Source of the DNA: Tetrahymena thermophila SB210 | Taxonomy: Eukaryota > Ciliophora > Oligohymenophorea > Hymenostomatida > Tetrahymenidae | Assembly: GCF_000189635.1 (NCBI RefSeq) | Contig: NW_002476241.1 | Span: 310,001 to 374,000, forward strand | Direction of reading: 5' to 3' | DNA: 64,000 bases | Shown: in pieces, positions 1-13,190 of the stretch | Numbering within the stretch: position 1 is the stretch's first letter | How the letters are laid out: each line of letters opens with the position of its first letter | The notes under the pieces: generated by a model | What the model was told of the DNA's origin: nothing | The model's input: the letters and a program-made list of their open reading frames with translations, nothing else | Databases searched by the model: none | Program-made: the position numbers and the translations under genes

Positions 1-3000
1 GAACTGCATTAAACGCATTAGTCTGTGGTGTTATTTTTAGGATCTCCTGAAATCAGATAAAAACCTGCAGGACAGATACAAGAACTGTTATCAGAGGAAG
101 GAACAAAATTTCCACTACATTGACTGCATTAAGAAGAACTAGAACAGCTAGAGCAGTTTTTGATAAAAGAACTGCATAACTAACAAGAAAAAGATGAACT
201 TATGTATGTTTCTTGATCTGTACAAATTCTGCATTAACCATTACTTCCAACAGTAAAGGGTGCGAAACATTAAGTACATAACTTACTATTACACTATGAA
301 CAATTAGGAAACAAAACAGTACATAGCTAGCATTTTGAAGAGCTATCCAAAGCTCTATCAGACGAACATACACAAGATCCATTCACTAGTTTATAATTAT
401 TTAGGCATGTTCCAGTACACATTCCTGAGTCATTAGCACAAGCAGTGCAATTATCTGGGCAATTTAAACAAGATAGAGAGGAGGTCTAATAATATTAAAT
501 AGAAGTGCACAATCCACATGTGCCATTAGCCATCAGATAAAATCCTGATGCACACTTAGTGCAAGTTGTGGCACTTGAGCAAATTGAGCAATTTGTAAGT
601 AAAGAACTGCAGCTTACGCACTAATTTGATGAGTTAAGTACCTTAGCTCCTGTACATTAGCAAGTACCGTTAACTAAATCGTAATTGTTTATACATGTTC
701 CTGTACAAATACCTGTTAATGCTGCGCATGCTGTGCAGTTAGAAGGGCATGAAACGCAATCATTTATAGAACCTGCTTAGAAATACTAGTTAGAACCACA
801 CTAAATACATTTTAATGTTGACCTTAAATTTTAATTGTAAAATTAATTAAAATATTGAAAGCTAAAGAAAAAATTTTAATAAAATGCTCTAACAAAGGAA
901 TTAAAAAGAAACTATATTGTGTAAATTTAATTTGAATATTTATTTTTTTTTAGAAATAAAAAGAGAAATTAAATTTTACCCCTGAAGATAGTAATTGCTT
1001 TAGCAACTCTAACATTAAGTTTAATTACAAGTAGAGCAGTACTAGTTATATTGTTTAGAACAGCTGATACATTAATTACTACTGTCAATAATCTAGCTTG
1101 GACATGTGCATGTACCATTTGTTGAATTTAGAACATAATTATTTGAACAAGCTGTACAATTTGCACCTCCCTAGTTATCAGGACAAGCAGAGCAATTAGG
1201 ATTGCAATTCAAACAGCTCATAGAATTTTTGTCATAATATTAACCACTGGAACATTATTAGCAAGTATTATTTGCCATTAATCTATAATTTGAAGAGCAC
1301 TATGTACAAGTTGTAGTGACGTTATCTGCATTTAGAGTGCAAACAGAACAATTAGCTGAGCAAGCTTGACAAATAGTAGTATTAGGAATTTAAATCCCGT
1401 TTTAGCATGAACATCCAGTTGATGTAGGAGTAAATCCTGTACCTCCACACTATGTGCATTAAGTACTATTACAGTTTTAGCATAGGCTAGAATTAAATTT
1501 AGAAGCACAAGTTTTGCATTTTTTATCGGTGCTATCAACAACATAGCCAACTGTAGTGCAAGTGCAAGAATTTTGACTTAAAGAATATCCATTAGTGCAG
1601 TTATAGCACCCACTAGAGTTACATTAGCTGCAGTTCGAATCAGCACAAGCAACACATGAATTACCACTTCTGTAAGAACCAGCTGCACATAATTAGCATG
1701 TTCCATTAGAGACAACATATGGAGAACTACAAGCTTAACAAATAACTGCTGAGGAAGTAGTGTTTAAACTACATTATGAACCTAATTATTTTATTTGAAA
1801 TATGTATATATTCTTTAAATAAAATCTTTAAAAAAAATTTTCTTACAGTTTGGAATTGCAGTTTAGCAAGATTTACAAGTGTTGTTGATAACAACAAACT
1901 TAGTTTAGCTTGTGTCACAAATACAAGTATTTGAACTAGCCTGAAGAGTATAACCGTTAGTGCAAGTAAGGCATTTATTATTTGCATCACATTAAATACA
2001 ATTTTTATCAATTCCAGAGCAAGCGTAACAAGTATTTGAAGAATTTATTAGTCCAAAATTAGGAATGCAAGATTAACAAGTTTTTCCAGTAGAATCGCAT
2101 TAAGCACAATTTTTTAAAGTATTTGTACAAGGAACACAAGTTCCATTTTATACATAGCCTTAGCATGAGCAACTCATAGAGTCACCTTTTTATTTAAGTA
2201 AAGTAAAATTATAATTCAAAATTTTAATTTTATTAAATTAATTTTGTACTTGATAATGTGAAAGTAGCATCTAAACAAGCTGTGCATTGATAAGTATCGC
2301 ATTTACCACAATTTGGGAATAAACTTGAACATGAAACACAAGTGTTTTATGTCGTGCTGAACACTCCTCCATTTGGGCAAATGCAAAACTTTTATATTGG
2401 ATCATAAATTAGATTCTATATGCAAGTATTGCAATATTTTCCATCTGAAGTAAGTTAGCTACAATAAGCAAATACTTTTATATCACAGTATAGTGGGTTT
2501 GGACTGGGAACTGCGCAGTTAACGCATTAAAATGTGGCTTTATCAATCAACTATCCATTAGAGCATTACAGACATTATCCATTTGTATCACATTTTAGGC
2601 AATTAGTCTAATAATATTAAATATTTATTGAAAATTTTATAAAAATATATATTAAAAACAAATTGCCTTAAACAAGTTTTTTATAACTAAAGTTTAATTA
2701 GCATATATTTTTTAAAAAAAAGACATCATAAATTAATTTAGTTTACTGAACACTATTAGCATGTGGTTCCATTAAAGAAAGTAGCTCCTTTGCACTCACA
2801 AAAACTTCCATTTGAATCACTTGTTTAAGTGTAAGGAGATACACAAGAATTAGTATCACAAGTACTATACGCGGTTGTACATGTACAATTGGCAGGACAT
2901 AACTCACATGAGTATGAATAATTATTGAGAAGATAAGGTCTACTACAAGCTGTGCAGGTTCCTGTTTAACTATTATAACCTACAAAATTAGTAATATCGC

Positions 3001-3686
3001 AAATAGATAATTAAGAGCATGTCATAGTTGTTGTATTCCATGTGCTTCCTGATGGGCATTTTAAGCACTTTTAAAGAGAAGAAGACCAGCCATACTTCTA
3101 ATCAACACACATTTAGCAATCAGTTTAACTTGTTAAACTTAAACAACTTTTTCCACCTTAAACCTTAAATGTGGTGTTAGCCTATCTAACGCATGTATTC
3201 AGAGTTGGATCCCAGTACCCATTGCTTAATAAATAACAAATTAAATTATTAAGTAAGGTCCATAAATAGAATAATCTGCTAAATTATAAAAATATAATAT
3301 TTACCAACTATTTAAACAGTCTGATTGTATTCTACAGTCAACACACACATTTTAAGCATTATAAAGAAATCCTGGTAGTAAGCATGAAGAAGCTGTTGGG
3401 ATCTAGCAAACATTACTGGAATTAACTGTGCCATTACTTTATTTTTTAAAATATTTACAATCTAACAACTGTTTTATTTAAAAAATTTTTACCACAAAGA
3501 ACAATTTTATGAGCAATCAATACATTATTCATAACCAAAAATATGAGATGATTGAGCTTCACAACTTTATATCTATGCTTTAGTTGCTGCAATTGAAAAT
3601 TTGAAAAAGCAATTTAGCTATAACAAAACAAAAATAGTTTTGCTAATGAAACTAATGTCGTTTTTCTCCTTCTGTTTGGATGGCAT
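1..3686 (-). CDS. Cys-rich repeat surface or secreted protein (3' end outside window)
   Basis: Translated on the minus strand with TAA/TAG as Gln, almost the whole stretch gives CxxC and CxxxC repeats of the kind found in ciliate growth-factor-receptor-like Cys-rich proteins, for example NCIQC, CLTCTNGYTLQ and CICDTSQTKF. The start is the ATG at 3686-3684. The first exon encodes a charged stretch, then a hydrophobic run (FISKTIFVLLQLNCFF) that looks like a signal peptide, then the first Cys pairs. AT-rich breaks near 3430-3490, 3240-3310, 2610-2745, 2190-2250 and 800-980 are probably introns. The stop lies beyond position 1, so the protein is incomplete here. It probably acts at the cell surface or in the secretory pathway. 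I see no kinase or transmembrane domain inside the window. The family is large and variable in Tetrahymena, so a specific function cannot be given. Confidence 0.75.
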
Positions 3687-4616
3687 TAGTAAGTAGTATT
3701 TATTATTTATAATATCTAAAGATTAAATGTATATCTCTAATGTTTTTTTGTTATTATTTTAATTCAAAAATTTTTATTCTTATTATAAACAATAATAATT
3801 AGGTCAATAAATGAATAATCTAATTAATTTAGTAGAAGTTTAATTAGTACTTATTATTTATTTTTTTTTTGCTTATAAAAAACAAAAAATTTCAATCAAG
3901 GTACATCAATAATTGATCTATTTTTATTTTAAATCCATAATTTAATTATTTATTGGAAATTGATAAAAAATAAAAGTAAAAATATATGTCTAAATAAAAT
4001 TGCTGATAGAAAATATAAGACATTTGTTATTATTTTGAATTAACTATGATTGTTCGTTGTACTTGGGGAATTAGATTAATTGGTAATAAAAAAACATAAA
4101 AAACTATGTCAAAAGAATTAAAATAAAAAATATTATTTATTTAAATTATATTGAGCTATTTTTTCCTACCGGTACTTTACCATTCGCATAATTATTACTG
4201 ACTAATTATTAGTTTTTGAAAAGTTTATTTTAAAAAATAGTGAAAAAAAATTATGAAATCAAATGCTAATAAGTAGCAATCATAATTTTTTTTATCATAG
4301 TAAACTGACGTCTCAAGATGCGAAAATTGAAAAATAGGAAATTTTTTGAATCATGAATTAAAAATATAAAATATTCAAGGTTTAAGTTAACATCTTTTAT
4401 CAAAATATTAAAATATTTAAAATATATTATTTTCTAATTTTTTTCAAATGAGCTGATAAAGTTTTATATCATCATTTTAAAGTTATTCATAAATTTTACA
4501 TGTGTAATATAATGTAAAGTAAAACTAAATATTTAAGCACAAATAACTGAATAAATAGTAGAATACTTTAAAATTTCTAAAGTTGTGGTATGTTTAAAAA
4601 TAAATTTATTATATTT
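3687..4616. other. AT-rich intergenic region
   Basis: This lies between the start of the Cys-rich gene and the stop of the ORP gene, both on the minus strand. It should hold the promoter of the former and the 3' UTR of the latter. I see poly-A/T runs but no coding frame with convincing composition and no RNA gene. Confidence 0.5.
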
Positions 4617-7600
4617 TCATTTCTATTTTTAATAAATTTAGTTTATTTTCAATGATGTTTTGATGGTCCATGGTGCTCTGCTCTAAGCTTCCTATCGTTT
4701 CTCTATATTACCTCTAATTTATTTTTCCAGCTTTTGATATAATTTTTATTGATCATTATTTAAAAAGTCTTAATTGAAAAATTTAAATGGAAATAAACAA
4801 ATAATTGTATTAGATTCTTTTTAAAAAATGATAATTAAATTTTGTTACTCTTAAGATTAGTCAAGATCTTTTTTTGCTAAATAAACAAGATCTTCCCTAA
4901 ATCTACAATCTGAGGGAAGCGGATCTGAGGTAGAGAGTAAATTAGCTGGAGTAATAAGTTGAATGTCCCAATATCTTTTACCATCAAATTCTAAATACTC
5001 TAGCCAAGAACCTTTGACATTATTTATTATTTATGCCTTGTCAGATATACGATTTATTGTTCCTCTTTATTACAAAGAAAGTTTTTAATTACAGTTTACA
5101 TAAATAAAATTTTATTTATTTTTTGAAATTATTTGCTTAGTTTTATTAATAATCCTTTTTAAACTTACGTAAAGTAGTCAGTGGGGAATTCTGCTCTGCT
5201 AAAAAAGCTTGCGCCTTCTGCAAATGAAATAGTACATTCTAAATCATTCTTCTAATCTACAAAATTCATTGTCTCATAAAACTCTAAAACTCTTGTTCCA
5301 TACAACAAACCTGTAATCTTGCAAGGTGGGAATCTTTTTTTTAGTTATTTTTTAAATAAAATTCATTTAGAAAAGGAGTAGAATTTTTTATTCAAATTAT
5401 AGATAATTCATTTTACCTATAAATAATTTCTTGTCCATCATAAAAAATAACATGATTTGGCCCTTCTTATGATCCCTGCACCGAGTTTGCACTATTCAGT
5501 TTAGCCTTGTATTCGTAATGTCCATGGAATTTATATTTCTTTTAAGAGTCTTACACATAAAAGTGCGAAATAGGAGGATGATGGCTTAAAATTAAAAAAA
5601 ATTTATAAAATTAATCAATCAAATATCTGCTTATCTAAACATATGTTTTTTGTTTTCCTCTATCTAATTATGTAAAGTTAAATAATACAAACATTTAAAA
5701 ATGTAAATTCATAATTTTTATTTAAATAAAAACCAAAATAAATTGTAATATTCGCTTTTTTATAATTGTCAATCTAAAAATTCAAACTAATTTCCTTTAA
5801 TCAGATTTGAATTATTTTTATAATATTATTGATTTTTAAAAATTAACCCATAAATTATATTAATAATATAATAAATGAAAATTTTCTTTATTACAGCTCA
5901 AATCAATCTATTATGATTAATTAGACTTATATTTTTTGAAAAATTTATATTAATATTTAAAATTTCAATATATTTTCATTCATTATACTCTCTCATCTAA
6001 AAATATTAAAGCTATCTATATAATTTCTTATGATTAGATTAGAACTTTATATTGTAAAATTTATATTAACTTTTATAATTAATCATCAAAGTATATTCTT
6101 TTTATACCCAAACTCTCAGTTTATTTAAACTGTTTTATTATGAAAGCAAATATTTATTTTAATTTAATTCGAATTTATCAATAAGGATATATTTTTTGTG
6201 GAATATTTTTGAAAATTTTAGATAAGCTTTGCAAAAAATAAGATTTGGTAATCTTATATTAAATTAAATTTTAAATACCTAGTGTGCTCTATTTCTATTT
6301 TTGTACCATCTGCCCAATAGCCTTAAAATGTTTCACCAAGAATAGGATTAAACGGTTTTAACTACTTACAGACATTGTAAAGTCCAGCGATTGCAAATGC
6401 AATAGTTAATCTAAATCTCTCAATTACATCCTAATATAAGCAATTTAAATAAAATATTTGCTTTGTTTGAAAATAAACTACTTGTGTATTTGAAGCTAAC
6501 CTTAAATATATTGGCATAAAGGCCCAATTGTCACATATTCTTTCGATTGTAGATCTTGGTTCGAAAATCCTCACTGGCAAAGAGACTGAAACTACATCTT
6601 TACCTTCTATTAATCTTTTTCCAACACGTTTAATCAATTCCATTATAAGACCCTCCTAACTTTTTATTTCTTCCTATTTATATTTTATAAGTTTTTTTAT
6701 AAAAACAGTGTTGAAAATCTAAGCCAAATAAATAAATACCTTATTGTAACAGCCAATACCTCCTTCACTAACTTTTTTATAGCCTAATTTTCTATCTTCA
6801 ATAGGGATTCTTTTTACACTGCTAGGTACTTAGTTGTTTATTAGGAGCTGCACGATTTTAATTTAATCAGAGAAATCATTCTTTATTTTATCATTATAAA
6901 TCGAATTTTAAGTGTACCATAAGAGTTTGTATTTTGTTATTGTTTTTTTTTGCTACGATAAAGATAATTAACTTGAGCTTTATTACTAGCTAATATTAAT
7001 TTGTTTATTAACTGAAGGCTAAATATCATGGTTCCTTTCTACCTTTTTTATATCAAGTGATTGGTCCATTTCCCCCATTATTTAAAAAGAAGAATCCATT
7101 CCTCTCAACTGTTAACCGTTTGAATCTGATGTAATCTGGGAATTAGACAAACTATTTTCTTAAATAAGGTCTCTGATAGCAATTAGTTGCTGTGATCTTT
7201 TTCTGAGTACACTTTTTTCAATACTTCTAAGTTTTGAGCTAGTCATTCCACAATAATATCTCAGTTCTGACCTACCATCTTATTTAGGAAGTATCAAAAA
7301 TACTTCTATCATTCTAAATCCTTTGCCTTCAGAATCTATCACCAAATAATACCTAAAGTTAATTAAGCAATGAATAATATTTAGTATTTATTTATTTTAT
7401 ATTATAAATTTAAATTAATAATAAAAGAAAATATTTCCTAAAATAAACTGAAAAAAATATTTACTAAGTTTTAAAGTCATTTAAAATAAATCTATAAATA
7501 GATTAATTGCAAACAATATCATAGGTGTTTATAGTATTTTTTCCTTTAGGTTTGCAGTCAAACATGAGATTAGAGCTAAATTTTTTAATTATCTTGCTAG

Positions 7601-9496
7601 AAGTAGGCATTTTATCATAAGATTGAATGTTAAAATCAATCTACTTTCTAAAACTCTAATTCTTCAGATAACCAAAAATGTTATCTGCATAGTCATTGAT
7701 GAAAATCTAAGCTAATATTTCATTTTCTGGATGAAAAACCTTTGAAGATTTTTATTTCTTAATAAACAGCCTGAAAGTTATAAAAAATGTAAGAATTGCA
7801 TTTATGATAGCTTTATTTTTTATAAGACTGAGCTAAAAATTTAATCTACAGTATCTATCAATGTCTTCAGTGAATAAGCCTTAGAGTAAAATCATGAAAA
7901 CTGCATAAAGAATAAATGGTACTAATAATTTTTAAAAGAATTGTAATTGAATTATTTTTGAATAAAATTAAAATTTTACCAATTATTGATGGTTTTTAAA
8001 CCTTTCTAACAGATTCAAATAATTTAACACCATTTCTATATTTATCGAAATGCCATGTTTTATTGTGTTCTTTTAATTACTTTTCTGATATCTCATTCTC
8101 AACTTCGTGCAGGACTAGCCTAATCGAATTTAAGTCAGAAGGATAGTCTTTCTATTTAAAGTCTTGATATTTCATCTTTTACAATTAATAAATTTGATAA
8201 ATATTTAATTTTAAATAATTTACTATTCTTGGAACTCTTGAATTTAAATTCGTTATCTTTTTATCAACCTTCTTTTCATTTAAGTAAGGCTTGACTTGTT
8301 CATTGATGGATTATTTAATTTCTTATTTTTGCTAATTTAAAAATATGTTTATAGCTTGCTATTTTTTATATTATTTTACATCCATTTTAGCTGCATTCAA
8401 AATTTCTTATCTCCACTATTCTGTTTCTTCTTTGGTTATTCCACTAAAATAATATTTTTTCTAAGGAGAAAGAGACTCAACATAGAATGCATGTTCTCTT
8501 TCCTTTAATTTTTTATAAAATTTATAAATAAAAATTCTGCAAAAGCAATAATTTATTATTTCGTTTCATATTTTAAAAAAATTAAATTTATATTTTTAAC
8601 TATTTTTATTTAATACTTAAAATATTTAAAATAAAAATATATTTTCTGATAATTATTAATAAATATTTTACATTTTCTACTGCAAATATACTTGAAACAA
8701 AACAGTCTTTTAAGTGAATATATCCTCTAGGTGTTTTATCGAATTATGTTTTAAAATATAACAAATTTTCGCAATCTAAGACTAAGTATCTTTCATTCCA
8801 ATCAAAGTCGATAGGCCCATCTCCTTTTTTATATATAATACCAGCCTTCTTTCTAATAATATTCTTAAAATTTATTTAATTTGATTATAAATTCATTTTT
8901 TAGTTTTACTCTTTTAATTATAACTTCAGAAGATGAATCACTATTGTTATTAGCTGCAAAAGGAGTAAGTTTAGGAGTTTAGGGAGTACTGTTATTATTT
9001 ATGTTTAAATTTTGCTAAAATGAACCATTCAATTAATTTTGCTGATTAAAAGTGTTCTTTGTAATATTATTTTGGTTTTGATTAGGATTTATTGTTGCGT
9101 TTAGAGATAAATTCTGTAAATTATTAATTTCTGTTTACTTTTTATTAAAAAATTATTTTACTACTATTAATAGAATTAAGCTTAAATTATTACATTTTAA
9201 TATAATCTGTTTTGAAATCTGTTCTTTACTAAATCTGACTATTCAGATGTCACTGAATTTTCTTTAAAAAGTCTTTGGCTCCTCTTTGCAACTCTTTATT
9301 TGATATATAAAATTATCAATTAATTTTTAAACAATAACATTAAGTAAAAATAATAATCTCACCTTGTATAATTAGTTTGCTTTTAGAGATCTTAAAAGTT
9401 GCTGATTTTATATGGATATAACTATTAGCTGTAATCATACTTTGCCACCATATTCTTTACTTAAGCCATTTTCTATTCGATTGCTTTGCTATCCAT
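4617..9496 (-). CDS. Oxysterol-binding protein-related protein (PH + ORD)
   Basis: A multi-exon lipid-transfer protein. In protein order: a start at 9496 (MDSKAIEQ), an Asn/Gln-rich region (about 9150-8890), a PH domain (about 8850-8400, with WNERYLVLD and TEQWRQEI), then the OSBP-related lipid-binding domain. The ORD signatures are clear: VSLPVRIFEPRSTIERIC near 6590-6540, KPFNPILGETFQGYW near 6360-6300 and SHHPPISHFYV near 5600-5565. The C-terminal LPSDCRFREDL and a charged QKLEKQIRGNIEKRQEAQ stretch match the usual basic ORP tail. Known ORPs exchange sterols or PI4P between membranes at contact sites; that role is inferred here. Introns are GT-AG; some exon borders in the AT-rich parts, especially around 4870-4740, are uncertain. 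The stop is TGA at 4619-4617. The first exon overlaps, in another frame, an open frame continuing from the fragments upstream. Confidence 0.88.
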
Positions 9497-9499
9497 TTA

Positions 9500-10930
9500 T
9501 ATCCATCTTTTGTAAGTGATGAGCATAGATTTATAATAATAAATATAAAACTTTCTTATTGTTTCTTCCAAGCATTCCTACAACTGTTTTTTAAAATTCA
9601 TCAATAAACTCATTAATATTTTTAAAAATATTTACCTAAGACGAAGTAGGGTCATAAGAAATTTTATATTGAATATTTTTAGTAACTGTTGTTATCTTTT
9701 TCGATTTTTTTTGCCAATTTGTTGTATTTTCAATGTTAAAATTTTATTAAAAGCTAATTTTAATATCATCCTCAAAACCTTTAAAGTAATCTATTTTCTC
9801 ATCCAAAATATCGATATATCTAATCTTTTTAAAAAAATATATTTAAAATTGCTTTTTAGATTTATTTGTAACGATTTACATTTGGGTCTATTTATAAATT
9901 TGATACTGGTCCTTAAGTAGCCACTGAATTAATGTTGCACTAGAACAAATCAAACTGATAACACTAATATAAACATATAATAAATAAAATTTTCAAATAT
10001 TAATTAAAATATTATTTAAAATACACCATTTTTAATTGTTATATTTAAATTTTATATTTTCTTTTATTAAAATAACGAATAATAATAAATAATTGATTGT
10101 AAATAATTTTTAACAAATATACCTAAATTGAAGCTGAATAGTTAGTAACATTGTACATTTTATTGCTAATTATTTAAATTCCATAATTTCCTATTATTTC
10201 TCTATACAAACTAGGAAGGGATTCGCCAAGAATGTAAACTTTTTCGTTAGGTTTCTTTTAATTTAAAAATTCATATAAAAAATGTTTGATCAAAAATAGT
10301 TTATCTCACAATTAATCAATTAAACTAAATAAAAATGCATATTTTAAAGTTGGATTACTTGATTGGGGTATACTATAGTTTCTTTATTAGATCTTAACAA
10401 ATCATAATCGATAATATAATCCATGTAGAGCTAGCCAATTAGTATTTGCTAATTTATCATTGAATAATAATAAAATAATGTTAGTTAATTTGTTGTTTCT
10501 ACTTCATCTTTTATAAATTATTCTAAGATGCTTTGATTTGAAATTAAAATCTATCATTTTACTTCTAAGCCCAAAGGCAGCTCCATAACTAATTTTATCT
10601 GTTTCATCCTTCTATGCTAATATTTAAAGAATCTACAATATAAATCGATCTTAAATAAAAACTTGCCTGAATTTAGTTTTCTTTATTAAATTTACAAATA
10701 TTTAATTATTATTATTATTAAAGTTCACTGCTTAGTTAGTCCTTTGTGTTCTATTAATAATTAATTTTTGTAAATAAATAGGATTTATTCTATATAAAAT
10801 TTAGAATTAATTAATAAATTGCAAACTCATATGCTTCTAATCAGATTTATCTTGAACTTTTATTGCCCTTATTTTTTATATATCTCATCATTTACCTTCC
10901 CAATTTTACTTGTTAGAAATATTAAGTAAG
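9500..10930 (-). pseudogene. Exon-like fragments resembling a HAD-superfamily phosphatase, not joinable
   Basis: Several minus-strand islands have coding-like composition. Near 10560 lies ILEQFIKDEVETTNQ, running into IGQLYMDYIIDYDLL near 10420. Near 10260-10150 lies KPNEKVYILGESLPSLYREI. At 9950-9840 lies CYQFDLFQ followed by LQIDPNVNRYKQIQKAI. The last two resemble the Rossmann and VVGFDP-type segments of the phosphoglycolate / 4-nitrophenyl phosphatase branch of HAD proteins. Near 9680-9520 an open frame (KISYDPTSSQ, VLYLLLQIYAHHLQKMD) runs into the first exon of the ORP gene in another frame. I could not connect these pieces in one frame, catalytic motifs II-IV are not visible, and I found no sure start. 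It may be a decayed gene or a real gene with introns that I placed wrongly. The HAD assignment is tentative. Confidence 0.3.
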
Positions 10931-11283
10931 CCAGTCTGTTTTTTGTTTAATTTATGAATTCATATTTCTTCGATTTTATTAACAAATTTTAATCATTAAT
11001 TTAATCATTTTAATTTAATATTTGTTTAAAAAAGTTTACTTTTTTATTTTTCAGGAACTTTTTTTCTTTAAAATAAATAAATATTTATTAATCTATATAA
11101 AAATTTTAATTTTTTAACTATTTGTACTACTTTAAAAATGTAAAGCTAAAATTACTATTAAGATATTAAATTTTGTAAAAATATTATTTTACTAATAAAA
11201 GTATTTACTGTTTTTATTTTGTTAATATATCAATAATTTTTTTAAAAGAAAGCAATTATAATTTATTCTATATATTGTTAATC

Positions 11284-11332
11284 CAGGTATTAAAATATGA
11301 TGAAATGGATAGCATCATATTATTAATACCTG
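11284..11332. repeat. Near-perfect hairpin, 19-20 bp arms
   Basis: The left arm (11284-11302) and the right arm (11313-11332) are reverse complements except for one extra base, with a 10-base loop. The outer ends read CAGGTATTAA and TTAATACCTG. Nothing annotated is adjacent. It could be a small mobile-element remnant, a small-RNA precursor or chance in AT-rich DNA, but the arm length makes chance less likely. Confidence 0.7.
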
Positions 11333-12462
11333 CATTATCTTTAATTTAAAATTAAAAATAAACTAAAATATTTATGAAAATGAAATTAAAATCACTATTC
11401 AATAAAATTCATAAATTGAATATAATATATAAATATACAGCATAAATAGTACTCAAATACAATATTCAATATTTTTTCAAATTTTTTGGGATTTCATTAT
11501 TTTCAATTTTATAGGTTGAATTGCAATAAAAAAAGTATTTATTGATTAATCTATGAGGAATTATAGTATTTATATTTAAACTTTGAAGATATTATTAAAA
11601 TAATTTAAATAACTAATTAACAAGATAAATATATTTATTTCTAATTAACTTGATAAAAAAGGATTAAATGATTATCTGAATTATGTAAATTTAGTAAAAA
11701 ATAAATATTTTTTTAGTTTTTAAAAATATTTTCAAACAATTTATTTTTAAAAATTATTATTTATTTTGAAAAATATTTATTTTTTAAAAGGCGTTTATTT
11801 TCTTTGTAAATTCACAATAGAAAATCTTTTTTTAATTTGTTTTATAATATAAAAAATTGAATGATTTATTAAAACACGTTGATACTAATAAATATTAAGT
11901 GAATTTATCTACTTAATTTTTTTAGTAAACAATTGAGTATTAAAAATGGTAAATTTATAATGGAGTTACGCTGTAAAAGATAGCTGTAAAACTTTAAATA
12001 ATAAAACATATTGCAATTTTACACTTTTGTTCGTTATTTTAGTTATAAACATGCATATAGTTTTAAAATTTTGAAAGAAAAAGAAAATGATTAAGCGAAG
12101 AAAATAATAGCATTAAGATAAGGGCAGACAATAACAAGCAATTAGAAAATAATAATATATAATGTGTAAATAAGTAATTAATTTTTTATAATAAAATGTT
12201 GATAAAGATGCTAGCTAGATTCAATTTTGATGAATTGATTGATGTATATTTGATTTTTTAATGATTGCTGTATACTAAAACCAAGATTATTTTTGTTGCT
12301 GCTTTAATTTTCAAAATAGATACTTCTTATTTAACTACCTATATATCTTAGATACTACTATTTAGTAGAGCTTGCTAAAAATTTAAATTAGTTTTTCATC
12401 ATGTCATATTCTATTTATACACATAGTAAGTCCATAAATAATTTTAATTTATTAGAAATAGG

Positions 12463-12493
12463 TTGCTTGAAGATAGAAAGTATCTTCAAGCAA
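12463..12493. repeat. Perfect 13-bp hairpin downstream of SEC61 gamma
   Basis: TTGCTTGAAGATA (12463-12475) is followed by a 5-base loop and its exact reverse complement (12481-12493). It starts about 30 bases past the SEC61 gamma stop on the minus strand, so it would lie in that mRNA's 3' UTR. A 3'-end or stability element is possible; no function is shown. Confidence 0.7.
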
Positions 12494-12522
12494 TTCTATT
12501 GGGAAAGAAGCTTTTATCAAGT

Positions 12523-12903
12523 TCATTGAGAAAGGATAATATTATTGATGGGGATGAAAACTAACTTAATCAAGTAACCAACAACACCCATAACAGCGAA
12601 ACCGAGAGCACAGTACATGGCAGTCTTCTTTAATTCTGTAATAATAGAAAAAATGGGTTAATATTGCAAGTTAATGAATGAAATTATTTTCAAAAATTGC
12701 TATCAAAACTATTCAGCTATTAAAAACAGCGTTAGTTTTAAAGTGAAAAAGGATTTTGCTGAATATTCTGGTTTCAATCAGACCAAAAAAGTACCTTTGG
12801 CATTGGGCTTGGTGCACTTCTTGACGAATCTCTTGGATTCTTCAGCAAAATCGATAGCGCTCTTGACAAGGCTTTGGACTTCGTTCTTAGAGTCAGAGGA
12901 CAT
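12523..12903 (-). CDS. SEC61G: Protein translocon subunit SEC61 gamma
   Basis: Small tail-anchored subunit of the ER Sec61 translocon. Two exons (12903-12795 and 12635-12523) join in frame to 73 codons plus TGA. The protein runs from MSSDSKNEVQ through FVKKCTKPNAK, the conserved basic stretch before the membrane segment, to a transmembrane helix (CALGFAVMGVVGYLIKLVF) and the family's invariant end IPINNII. Length and layout match eukaryotic SEC61 gamma/Sss1. The intron (12794-12636) is GT-AG. The start is the first ATG in frame. The known role is to clamp the Sec61 alpha channel during protein translocation. It lies downstream of RPC25 on the same strand, with an R-SNARE-like fragment between them. 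Confidence 0.96.
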
Positions 12904-13040
12904 TTGTATTATATGAAAGTAGTTTTTAAGATATTTTTTAGAAAAAGATTTTTGTTTTTTTTTTAATTAATTATTTATTATGCTTTAGTGATAAATAATA
13001 TAAACGATTTGATTCTAGCTGATTTTTATTAATTAAATAC

Positions 13041-13190
13041 CTGTTTGCTTACGTGTATCATCCATCAACTTATACATTGAATCTCCACGCTTATCCAGTC
13101 CTTAAATTCTTTAATTAACTATCAAACAATGATTCATTTCATTCAATTGTAAATGCAAACAGATCGTGGATATATAAATCTTTGTTTCAA
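13041..13190 (-). pseudogene. Isolated R-SNARE-like coding fragment
   Basis: One minus-strand frame reads QLNEMNHCLIVNQRIQ then GLDKRGDSMYKLMDDTRKQ. The arginine in DKRGD sits like the zero-layer Arg of R-SNAREs (compare the RGE of Sec22 or VAMP7). Met and Leu follow at +4 and +7, as the SNARE heptads require. A possible splice donor (GTATTT) follows directly, but I find no second half of the SNARE motif and no membrane anchor before the SEC61 gamma start. No start codon is evident upstream. It may be a gene relic, or it may simply belong to the 5' UTR of SEC61 gamma and resemble a SNARE by accident. Confidence 0.33.

Larger units (their letters stand above)
10931..12522. other. AT-rich intergenic region with two hairpins
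   Basis: No coding frame stands out. The region holds two clear inverted repeats, listed separately (11284-11332 and 12463-12493); the second lies within the probable 3' UTR of SEC61 gamma. Confidence 0.5.
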
